Source of the DNA: Aureispira sp964445645
GTDB taxonomy: Bacteria; Bacteroidota; Bacteroidia; Chitinophagales; Saprospiraceae
DNA length: 13,972 nt
Assembly (NCBI GenBank): GCA_964445645.1
Contig: CAYULH010000133.1
Location: forward strand, 1 to 13,972
Reading direction: 5' to 3'
Shown: positions 6,946 to 13,972 of the stretch, piece by piece
Layout of the letters: the number at the start of each line of letters is the position of its first letter
Position numbering within the stretch: position 1 is the stretch's first letter
Notes under the pieces: generated by a model
What the model was told of the DNA's origin: nothing
Databases searched by the model: none
Seen by the model: only the letters and a program-made list of their open reading frames with translations
Translations under genes and position numbers: made by a program

Positions 6946-9014
6946 AAATATCATCTGTAGAGTTTAATAATTTTAAGCCTTATTATGGAGCAGTGACATT
7001 AGACCTCACTACAAGTAAGGATAAGAATGTGTTATTGGTGGGAGGGCGTAATGGACAGGGGAAAACAAGCTTTCTCGTTGGTGTTGTTTGGTGTTTATAT
7101 GGTAAAAATATTGCTATTGTAGATGAGATTTATAAGAATGAAGTGAAAGGAAATTATCCTACATTTTTAAATGACTCACTTAATTGGGTAGCAAAAAGAG
7201 AAGCGAAGTTCACTTTTTATGTCAAAGTTGTATTTAACGATGTGCAACTCTCAGATGTGTTTTTTGAACATGAACAGAAAACAACTGAAATAACATTAAT
7301 TCGAACTTATAATACTGATACCACAAAGGAATCTTTTGATATTCTAATGGACGGTAATCCTATTGAGTTGTCATCAGACGAAACGGATAAAATCAATTTT
7401 GTTAATGATTACTTAATTCCTATTGATATAGCAAAATTTGTGTTTTTTGATGCAGAGAAAATTGCTGAAATCGCATCTTTGAAAGAAAAGGCGCAAGCAG
7501 CTTTAATGGATAAAGCTTTTGGGCAGATCTTAGGTTTGGATACTTATGAGAGTTTAATCCAAAATTTAAAAGATTATGAAAGAAAGCTCAAAAAAGAAGC
7601 CTCGTCACATGAAGTACAACTTGAAATTAAAAATTATGAAGGCATAAGAGATGAAAATTTTATAAAAATAACAGCTATTAATGAAGAACTAGAGGAGATA
7701 GATGAACAGATAGATGAACTTAACGTAGAAATTCGGGATTTGACAAATCAACTTATTAAAAGAGGAGCAACGTTTGTTCAAGTTGATTTAGATGAACTGA
7801 GACAGAAAGAGGTAGCACTTAATGAACAGTTGAAAAAAGCTGGTGAAAAGTTTAATGAAGTAGCTGATTTAATTCCTCTGGCGATTATGGCGCATAAATT
7901 AGAGGAAACATTAGAACATGTAAATAAAGAAATAAGTATTCTAAATAAAGATATAACAAGACAGACGTTAAAAAGTAAAACAAAAGAATTTGCAGAATAT
8001 TTATTTTACAAACCGGATTTACTTGAACCAGAAGATGATATAGATCCAGAGCAAAAGTTTTTTTACTACACCAAGGCAAAAAATATGTTATTGGAACTTT
8101 ACTCTGAGGGTGACGATGATGATATTTCATTAGATTTTCATCATGAATTGGATAAATCAGAAGTTAATCATCTTCAAAATGTATTTGGCTTAGTACAAGG
8201 TTATTCAAAGGATAGATTTGAGTCAGTCTTTAATGATTTTATGCGCTGCAAAAATGATTATGAACAGTCTGTAAAAGAATTAAACATAGCTGAATCAGCT
8301 TTAAAAGATGAAATTACATACGATTTACAAGAGCAAAAAAATAGAGCAGAGGAAGAGCGTGATAGATTGGTCAAAAAATGTGTATTACAAGAAGATGAAA
8401 GAAGTAGATTAGAAGTAAGAAATAATGAAATTGGATCAAAGGTTAGTGCTCTTCTTAGTAAGGTTAAGGTTTCTAAACAGGTAGAGAAACAGCTTAAAGT
8501 TGTACAAAAATATATCAAAACTCTTCAAGTTTTTATAAAAAATCAAAAAGAGGAAAAGAGAAAAACCTTAGAAGGTACCTTACTAACAGAGCTACAAAAA
8601 TTGTTGAAAAAAACAGACTTGGTCAATAAGGTCGAGATGAACATATTGAATAATAATTTAGGCTTGGAAGTAAGACTCTATAACAGTTCTAAGAAGAAAA
8701 TTAACCCTAGCAGAGATATGTCAAAAGGAGAACAGCAACTGTATATATCGGCATTACTAAAAGCTATATTATCTGAATCTATATATAACTTACCTGTGTT
8801 AATAGATACTCCTTTAGGCAGATTAGATCAAGAGCATAGAGATAATATCCTAATACATTATTATCCTGAACTATCAGAACAAGTGGTTATATTTTCGACA
8901 AATACGGAAATTAGAGTTTCTGATTTGCCCAAGATAGAAAAACATATAGCTAAAAGTTATCGACTAGAGAACTTAGAGAAAAAGACTATTATTCACGAAG
9001 GGTATTTCAATTAG
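6942..9014 (+). CDS. dndD: DNA phosphorothioation protein DndD (SMC/Rad50-like ATPase)
   Basis: DndD is an ABC-type ATPase of the SMC/Rad50 group that acts with DndC and DndE in phosphorothioate modification, probably opening or handling DNA. In this 690-residue protein the N-terminal Walker A is GRNGQGKTS at 35-43. FVFFDAEKIAEIA near 166-178 matches the family's FFD-E signature. Two long charged coiled-coil stretches run at about 190-300 and 420-560. The C-terminal lobe has the ABC signature MSKGEQQLYISALLKAI from 593, and Walker B/D-loop VLIDTPLGRLD with Asp622. There is no CxxC zinc hook at the coiled-coil apex, as expected for DndD rather than Rad50. Length is typical. The ATG overlaps the dndC stop (ATGA), implying translational coupling, and only 4 bases separate its stop from the next start. 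Confidence 0.94.
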   Translation: MKISSVEFNNFKPYYGAVTLDLTTSKDKNVLLVGGRNGQGKTSFLVGVVWCLYGKNIAIVDEIYKNEVKGNYPTFLNDSLNWVAKREAKFTFYVKVVFNDVQLSDVFFEHEQKTTEITLIRTYNTDTTKESFDILMDGNPIELSSDETDKINFVNDYLIPIDIAKFVFFDAEKIAEIASLKEKAQAALMDKAFGQILGLDTYESLIQNLKDYERKLKKEASSHEVQLEIKNYEGIRDENFIKITAINEELEEIDEQIDELNVEIRDLTNQLIKRGATFVQVDLDELRQKEVALNEQLKKAGEKFNEVADLIPLAIMAHKLEETLEHVNKEISILNKDITRQTLKSKTKEFAEYLFYKPDLLEPEDDIDPEQKFFYYTKAKNMLLELYSEGDDDDISLDFHHELDKSEVNHLQNVFGLVQGYSKDRFESVFNDFMRCKNDYEQSVKELNIAESALKDEITYDLQEQKNRAEEERDRLVKKCVLQEDERSRLEVRNNEIGSKVSALLSKVKVSKQVEKQLKVVQKYIKTLQVFIKNQKEEKRKTLEGTLLTELQKLLKKTDLVNKVEMNILNNNLGLEVRLYNSSKKKINPSRDMSKGEQQLYISALLKAILSESIYNLPVLIDTPLGRLDQEHRDNILIHYYPELSEQVVIFSTNTEIRVSDLPKIEKHIAKSYRLENLEKKTIIHEGYFN

Positions 9015-9018
9015 AATC

Positions 9019-10602
9019 ATGAATAGAATAAAAACAAGTGAGGCGAATAAAAAAGTAGTATATTCACTTACTAATAATAAATATGGATTTAGAGATGATA
9101 GAACTATTGCCCAAATTGCAATAGCTTATAGTATTCAGTCAAATGATTATTTTGGTGTAGAGCACTATGGAACAAAAGATAATAAAGGAAAAGAGTACCC
9201 AGATAGTCTATTAGGAGAAATTAATAGACAGAGCAATGATGTTATTTATCGAGCTGTACTTAATCAGCATTATGGTAGAAAGCTAATGGACGAAGAAATT
9301 CCTAAATTGCTTAAATTACATTTAGATGCAGGATTAGAGGTATTAGATAGAGAAATTATACAAAACCCTAAAGGCAAAAATGCACATATCGATTACTTAT
9401 TGAGCATTATTAACAATGGGTTAAGTTTAATAACTTCAGATGCTTCATATATTCCTACAACTTCAAGTGATAAAACTAATATAGCTGCCTACGATGGTGC
9501 TTTAGAAATAGAGTTAGGCAAAGACTCAGAAACATTAGAGCCTATAACTCTAAGGATTAATGATGAAAATTATTTTGATAGCCAGCATTTTGCCGTGGCA
9601 GGTATGAATGGATCAGGGAAAACAGAACTGGTCAAGGATATACTCTATCAAATTACTCAACAAACGAATAATGAGTTAAAATTTATTTTCTTTGATTATA
9701 AAGGTGAAGGCAAGTCTGAAAAACTACAAAGTTTCCTAAAAGCTACTTCATGTGAGTTCGTTAATATTCAAGAAAAACCTTTTGCATTTAATCCATTGAT
9801 GTATGTAAATATGGTGAATGATAGAGAACGCAGCTATCATATTAAATCTTTTAAAGAAACTGTAGCTTCTATAGACAAAAGAATTGGAGTGAAGCAGAAG
9901 AATAGTCTTGAAATAACTTTGAAAAATTGTTTTAGAACTGCTTTTAAAGAGGGAAAACCTCCTTCAATAATTGAAGTCTATGAAGCTTTGTTGAGTTATT
10001 ATGAAGAATCTAACAATAAGCCTGATACTTTAACCGGTATTATGAAAGATTTAGCAGATGGGGTTTTCGCACAAGATTATGATGATAAGTTCCTTCTCTA
10101 TGATCGAAACTTATACATTAATTTGCCACCAACGTTACCTGATTCTGCAAGACAGGCATCTGTATTTTTGACACTTAATTACTTGCTGACAAAATTTATG
10201 TCCTGCAATGATGTAAAATCTTCAGAGGATAGAATAAAACCTATTCGTTACATTATTGTAATAGATGAAGCCCATGCTTATCTAAAGCATAAAAATATGG
10301 CCTCTGTTCTTGAAAATTTATTGCGAATGGTACGCTCCAAGGGAGTAATTGTAATGATGATTTCTCAGGGAATAGCAGAATATAAACAGAAAGAATTTGA
10401 TTTTTCGTCACAAGTTAAAATTCCTATTCTTTTAAATATTCAAAATAAAGATTTGAAACAAGCAAAATCATTTGTTGGAACACCCAAAAGCGATTCACGG
10501 CTTCGAACAGTTCTTCATCAGTTAGAAGGGGGAAAAGGAGTGATTAATTTTGAAGAATCTAAACTTATGGATATAAATATGTTTTGGCAGAGGAAATTGT
10601 AG
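9019..10602 (+). CDS. DndE-like domain fused to a HerA/FtsK-type ATPase
   Basis: A 527-residue protein with two parts. Residues 1-about 135 resemble DndE, the small DNA-binding protein of phosphorothioation systems: an IAQIAIAYSIQ helix, then KGKEYPDSLLGE, IYRAVLNQHYG and LLKLHLDAGLEVL, in the order of DndE's Leu-Gly-Glu and His-x-x-x-Gly-Leu blocks. Free-standing DndE is usually only about 110-130 residues. Residues about 150-527 form a HerA/FtsK-superfamily motor: Walker A GMNGSGKT (195-202), FIFFDYKGEGKSE as a post-Walker strand, Walker B YIIVIDEAHAYL (Asp416, Glu417), and a MMISQGIAEYKQ segment after it like the sensor region of HerA. Such ATPases form hexamers that translocate DNA. It closes the dnd operon directly behind dndD. 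The fusion suggests DNA binding at modification sites coupled to translocation; whether it takes over a restriction role is inference. Confidence 0.82.
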   Translation: MNRIKTSEANKKVVYSLTNNKYGFRDDRTIAQIAIAYSIQSNDYFGVEHYGTKDNKGKEYPDSLLGEINRQSNDVIYRAVLNQHYGRKLMDEEIPKLLKLHLDAGLEVLDREIIQNPKGKNAHIDYLLSIINNGLSLITSDASYIPTTSSDKTNIAAYDGALEIELGKDSETLEPITLRINDENYFDSQHFAVAGMNGSGKTELVKDILYQITQQTNNELKFIFFDYKGEGKSEKLQSFLKATSCEFVNIQEKPFAFNPLMYVNMVNDRERSYHIKSFKETVASIDKRIGVKQKNSLEITLKNCFRTAFKEGKPPSIIEVYEALLSYYEESNNKPDTLTGIMKDLADGVFAQDYDDKFLLYDRNLYINLPPTLPDSARQASVFLTLNYLLTKFMSCNDVKSSEDRIKPIRYIIVIDEAHAYLKHKNMASVLENLLRMVRSKGVIVMMISQGIAEYKQKEFDFSSQVKIPILLNIQNKDLKQAKSFVGTPKSDSRLRTVLHQLEGGKGVINFEESKLMDINMFWQRKL

Positions 10603-10727
10603 CAAATTTACTTATAATCACACTCTTGGTTTTCAGTTCTTTTTGCACTTACCTTAAACGTCTGAACAACAAGCATCTACTCTGTGACTTAGTATGTCAA
10701 GGTTGAATTTGAGATAATATTTATTCT

Positions 10728-10766
10728 AAAAAACAAAAATGTCGCCCCAAAAAAATGAGGCGACAT
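10728..10766 (-). terminator. Intrinsic terminator of clpC
   Basis: A perfect 8-bp stem, ATGTCGCC (10739-10746) with GGCGACAT (10759-10766), around a 12-base loop. Read on the minus strand it is followed by a T-rich tract, TTTTGTTTTTTA (complement of 10727-10738), and begins 28 bases after the clpC stop. The plus strand has no T run after the stem, so it should not efficiently end dnd transcription, for which no other terminator is visible in 10603-10738. Confidence 0.8.
10749..10761 (+). repeat. Right copy of a 13-bp direct repeat flanking the dnd operon
   Basis: AAAAAAATGAGGC, identical to 5419-5431. It overlaps the loop and right arm of the clpC terminator, so part of its conservation may reflect the terminator rather than recombination. 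Confidence 0.5.
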
Positions 10767-10794
10767 CTGTAAATTTATCTAAAGAAACCAAGAA

Positions 10795-13347
10795 TTACTC
10801 TTTATCAGCTTCTGCTTCTGTGGTTTTTATTTCAATAACCATGTTTTCGTCGTCGTCCAAGCTGGCCACTAAGACCGTATCTTCTTCCAAGTCATTTTGG
10901 TTGTTGAGTATAAACTCGGCTAATGGATCTTCCAAGTATTTTTGAATAGCTCTATTGAGTGGACGGGCACCAAATTGTGGATCATATCCTTTTTCAGATA
11001 AGAACGTTTTTGCTTTTTCGTCCAATTCTAGGCTGCAACCCAATTCCTTGAGACGGCCGTATAAATCTTTGAGCGTAATATCAATGATACGGAAAATATC
11101 ATCTTGGTTTAGACTATTAAAGACTACAACATCGTCAATTCTGTTCAAGAATTCAGGAGAGAAGGTGCGTTTTAGAGCATTTTGAATAACACTTTTTGTG
11201 TTTTCGTCCGAATTTTCTTGTCGGGCTTTGGTAGCAAATCCAACACCCTGACCAAAATCCTTGAGGCGACGCGCACCCACATTGGAGGTCATGATGATGA
11301 GTGTATTCTTAAAGTCTACCTTGCGGCCCAAACCGTCCGTCAATTGACCATCATCCAATACTTGCAATAAAATATTAAAAATATCGGGGTGTGCTTTTTC
11401 AATTTCATCCAATAGGATAACAGAATAAGGCTTGCGGCGTACTTTTTCAGTCAATTGTCCACCTTCCTCATAGCCTACATAACCCGGAGGCGCACCAATC
11501 AAACGGCTCACTGCAAATTTTTCCATGTATTCACTCATGTCAATTCTAATCAAAGAATCTTCGGAAGTAAATAATTGGCGAGCAAGTACCTTGGCCAATT
11601 CCGTTTTACCAACCCCTGTAGGCCCTAAGAAAATAAAAGTACCAATAGGTTTGTTTGGATCTTTGAGTCCTACACGATTGCGTTGTATGGCTTTGGTTAC
11701 TTTGAGAATGGCATCATCCTGACCAATAACTTCACCTTGAAGGTCAGCGGTCATGTTGAGCAATTTGCGATTTTCTTTCTCGGCTACACTGCTTACAGGA
11801 ATACCTGTCATCATAGAAACCACCTCGGCAATATCCTCTTCTTCTACAGGATAACGTTTAGTTTTGGCCTCTTCGTCCCATTGCTTTTTGGCTTGCTCCA
11901 ATTGACGAATCAATTTGGACTCTTTATCGCGGAAATTGGCAGCTTTTTCATATTCTTGGTCACGAACCGCTTGATTTTTGTGCTCTTTGGTTTGTTCAAT
12001 GCTATCCTCCAACTCTACAATATGCTTGGGTACGTGGATGTTTTTGAGGTGTACACGGGCACCAACTTCATCCATTACATCAATAGCTTTGTCAGGCAAG
12101 AAACGATCAGAAATATAACGATCACTCAACTTTACACAAGCTTCAATGGCCTCATCTGAGTAATTGACATGGTGAAAATCTTCGTATTTTTCTTTGATGT
12201 TGCGTAAGATGTGTACAGCTTCCTCTGGTGTTGGCGGATCAATAACCACTTTCTGGAAACGACGATCCAATGCACCATCTTTTTCAATGTATTGGCGGTA
12301 TTCATCTAGTGTTGAGGCACCAATGCACTGCAACTCGCCACGTGCCAAGGCTGGTTTAAATATATTGGAAGCATCCAAAGAGCCTGTTGCGCCACCTGCA
12401 CCTACAATCGTATGAATTTCATCAATAAACAAAATCACGTCTCTTGATTTTTCCAATTCGGTCATGATGGCCTTCATGCGCTCTTCAAACTGACCACGAT
12501 ATTTGGTACCGGCTACCAAAGCAGCCAAATCCAACATCACAATACGTTTGTTGAAAAGCGTTCTGGAAACCTTGCGCTGGTGAATGCGAAGCGCCAAGCC
12601 TTCTACAACGGCTGTTTTACCCACTCCGGGTTCTCCAATGAGAATGGGGTTGTTCTTTTTGCGTCGAGATAAAATTTGAGAAACGCGCTCAATTTCTACC
12701 TCTCGGCCAATAATTGGATCTAATTTGTCTTCTTCGGCTAATTTAGAAATATCGCGTCCAAAGTTGTCTAATACAGGGGTGTGAGATTTACCTTTGCTAC
12801 GGCTTCCTCTAGAGGAACTACCGCCGTCTCCGCTATCTCCACGCCCTTCGTCTTCATCATCAAATTCTGGCATATCAGAAGTAATATCTGGGTTAATTTC
12901 TGTTCCCACGTATTCTAGTTCCGTTTTGAATACATCATACGTCACATCAAACTGCAAGAGTACACGAGCAGCTAGATTATCTTTATGTTTGAGAACAGAT
13001 AGTAAAATGTGTTCCGTACCAATAAGTTCGCTTTTTAGCAGTTTAGCCTCTAAAAAGGTCACTTTTAATACCTTTTCTGCTTGTCTGGTCAATGGCAAGT
13101 TGCCAATGTTGTAAGCAGTAGGTAGATTGTCTGTGTTTTGGTTAATAGAATCTTCCATTGCAGACTTTAAATGTTTAGGATCAACGTTGAGTGATTCCAA
13201 AACACGTACAGCCAAGCTATTGGGTTCTTTGAGGACACCCAATAAGAGATGCTCTGTACCTATGTAATCATGACCAAACTTAAGTGCTTCTTCTCTGCTG
13301 TGAGAGATGATCTCCTTGACTTTTGGAGAGAATCTGTTGTTAGGCAT
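10795..13347 (-). CDS. clpC: ClpC-type AAA+ unfoldase of the Clp protease
   Basis: ClpC unfolds proteins and feeds them to ClpP in the cytoplasm. This 850-residue protein has the full class layout. Two Clp N repeats (about 5-65 and 80-145) each carry a GTEHLLL/GTEHILL motif. An acidic Gly/Ser linker follows (about 160-190). AAA domain D1 has Walker A GEPGVGKT (238-245) and Walker B FIDE (307-310). The middle domain includes a UVR-like motif, DQEYEKAANFRDKESKL (463-479). D2 has Walker A GPTGVGKT (575-582) and Walker B LLDE (645-648). The ClpP-docking tripeptide is probably VGF (702-704). The ATG is the complement of 13345-13347, with an A/T-rich leader and no Shine-Dalgarno, as usual in Bacteroidota. 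It ends at a strong terminator. No CIRCE or CtsR-type operator is seen upstream. Base composition is clearly richer in G+C than the dnd genes. Confidence 0.97.
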   Translation of the reverse strand: MPNNRFSPKVKEIISHSREEALKFGHDYIGTEHLLLGVLKEPNSLAVRVLESLNVDPKHLKSAMEDSINQNTDNLPTAYNIGNLPLTRQAEKVLKVTFLEAKLLKSELIGTEHILLSVLKHKDNLAARVLLQFDVTYDVFKTELEYVGTEINPDITSDMPEFDDEDEGRGDSGDGGSSSRGSRSKGKSHTPVLDNFGRDISKLAEEDKLDPIIGREVEIERVSQILSRRKKNNPILIGEPGVGKTAVVEGLALRIHQRKVSRTLFNKRIVMLDLAALVAGTKYRGQFEERMKAIMTELEKSRDVILFIDEIHTIVGAGGATGSLDASNIFKPALARGELQCIGASTLDEYRQYIEKDGALDRRFQKVVIDPPTPEEAVHILRNIKEKYEDFHHVNYSDEAIEACVKLSDRYISDRFLPDKAIDVMDEVGARVHLKNIHVPKHIVELEDSIEQTKEHKNQAVRDQEYEKAANFRDKESKLIRQLEQAKKQWDEEAKTKRYPVEEEDIAEVVSMMTGIPVSSVAEKENRKLLNMTADLQGEVIGQDDAILKVTKAIQRNRVGLKDPNKPIGTFIFLGPTGVGKTELAKVLARQLFTSEDSLIRIDMSEYMEKFAVSRLIGAPPGYVGYEEGGQLTEKVRRKPYSVILLDEIEKAHPDIFNILLQVLDDGQLTDGLGRKVDFKNTLIIMTSNVGARRLKDFGQGVGFATKARQENSDENTKSVIQNALKRTFSPEFLNRIDDVVVFNSLNQDDIFRIIDITLKDLYGRLKELGCSLELDEKAKTFLSEKGYDPQFGARPLNRAIQKYLEDPLAEFILNNQNDLEEDTVLVASLDDDENMVIEIKTTEAEADKE

Positions 13348-13366
13348 AGTGATGTTTTATGGATTG

Positions 13367-13386
13367 CCAAATCTGCTAAGATTTGG
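13367..13386. promoter_or_regulatory. Perfect inverted repeat in the clpC leader
   Basis: CCAAATCT (13367-13374) and AGATTTGG (13379-13386) pair perfectly around a 4-base GCTA spacer; two more A-T pairs are possible beyond one mismatch. It lies 19 bases upstream of the clpC start codon. It could be an operator, or an mRNA hairpin near the ribosome site. It does not match CIRCE or CtsR boxes. Confidence 0.5.
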
Positions 13387-13420
13387 TAAATAATTTTATT
13401 GTTAGAGATGGTTTAATAAG

Positions 13421-13432
13421 GGCCAATTGGCC
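13421..13432. promoter_or_regulatory. 12-bp perfect palindrome upstream of clpC
   Basis: GGCCAATTGGCC is a perfect palindrome about 74 bases before the clpC start, unusually GC-rich for this leader. AGGGC (13419-13423) can alternatively pair with GCCCT at 13442-13446, which would exclude the palindrome in RNA. An operator or a switchable leader structure is possible. Confidence 0.35.
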
Positions 13433-13972
13433 GTTGTTTTTGCCCTGTAAAAATACATGTTGGTACTTCAAGAGAGCAATAATCATCCTTGGTAGACTAC
13501 TTATTCTTAAAAATACTATTCACAAATTATAAGTGGTTAACGGTTAGTTTTTTATGCAGTTTATTGTAAAAAGTACAATTACTTGTTAATTAATCTATAT
13601 GCAATATTTTTTCTATTTTGACAAAGAAAAAAACGCACAATATTATTAACAATAATACAGCGAAAAAGTTGCATTACAACTACCTGCAAAGAAAGGTAGA
13701 TAATATTTCTAAAAAAGGAAAATTTTTAATTGAAGTTGTTTCAAGTAAGGTTTAAGAAAAGTATTGCATTTTTTGTTCAAAAAGAACGAATGCTTTTGCT
13801 GGTGGTAAGCTGGCTTAAAAGTTGTAGACTTTTGTATGAAAATATATAGTGGTTACACTTTTAAAATGCTGCTTGTACTAATAGTGTTTGGTGGAAAATA
13901 ATTATTGATACTGGCTTTTAAGTAGTCTTAAAAAAGTAAACGGGCTAAAAAACGATTCTTTTTCCCCAGCTA

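Larger units (their letters stand above)
13348..13972. other. Long non-coding stretch upstream of clpC
   Basis: About 625 bases with no convincing gene on either strand; stops are frequent in all frames and no tRNA-like structure was seen. The part next to clpC is its leader and holds the two inverted repeats listed separately. Farther right there is a short AAAAGT/ACTTTT inverted repeat (13817-13833). The rest is AT-rich, probably promoter or spacer for a gene beyond the window. Confidence 0.5.

Noticed and set aside
6942..9014. Possible Rad50 or SbcC identity for the SMC-like ATPase
   Set aside because: There is no CxxC zinc hook, the FFDAE signature and coupling to dndC fit DndD, and no SbcD/Mre11 nuclease is adjacent.
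11683..12159. 158-codon plus-strand open frame opposite clpC
   Set aside because: It is antisense to the conserved ClpC coding sequence, and its translation looks like a reverse-complement shadow with no domain.
13421..13432. CIRCE (HrcA) or CtsR operator before clpC
   Set aside because: Neither the TTAGCACTC/GAGTGCTAA pair nor tandem GGTCAAA heptamers are present; the palindrome has a different sequence.
13599..13649. 16-codon frame starting MQYFFYF upstream of clpC
   Set aside because: Too short, no ribosome site and no context; stops of this density are expected in AT-rich DNA.
13921..13972. Hairpin-like GGGCT...CCCC with an A-run and T-run at the right edge
   Set aside because: The pairing is mismatched and the window ends, so neither a terminator nor a gene end can be supported.

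Overview
This window looks like chromosome from a Bacteroidota bacterium. The evidence is a type IX secretion (T9SS) C-terminal sorting domain at the left edge, A-rich translation starts with few Shine-Dalgarno sequences, and a ClpC with the layout usual in this phylum. Gene content (leucine-rich-repeat protein, surface polysaccharide genes) would suit a Saprospiraceae-like genus, but that is only an impression and cannot be proven from this stretch.

Layout, left to right. (1) 1-377, +: tail of a secreted T9SS cargo protein. (2) 432-3188: a divergent pair of surface-polysaccharide genes, a polytopic membrane protein (-) and a PglA-like GT4 glycosyltransferase (+), sharing a 240-bp promoter region. 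The glycosyltransferase has no in-frame ATG at its N-terminus, and its start region contains an A7 run with an unusual frame relationship. (3) 3201-5408, -: a small three-helix membrane protein and a 587-residue leucine-rich-repeat protein with a BRCT-like segment in the middle. (4) 5671-10602, +: a compact DNA phosphorothioation operon, dndC-dndD-(dndE fused to a HerA/FtsK-type ATPase). It is much more AT-rich than its surroundings. (5) 10795-13347, -: the housekeeping Clp unfoldase ClpC with a clear intrinsic terminator. (6) 13348-13972: about 620 bp with no convincing gene, holding two inverted repeats in the clpC leader.

The dnd genes form the system of interest. DndC (PAPS-reductase-like, with candidate Fe-S cysteines) and DndD (SMC-like ATPase) are recognisable. 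The third gene joins a DndE-like N-terminal domain to a motor ATPase of the HerA superfamily in one polypeptide. No dndA, dndB or dndFGH restriction genes are present in the window, so sulfur would have to come from a desulfurase elsewhere, and any restriction partner is either elsewhere, absent, or replaced by the fused ATPase. A perfect 13-bp direct repeat (AAAAAAATGAGGC) lies just outside each end of the operon, which together with the base composition suggests a horizontally acquired module placed between the LRR gene and clpC.
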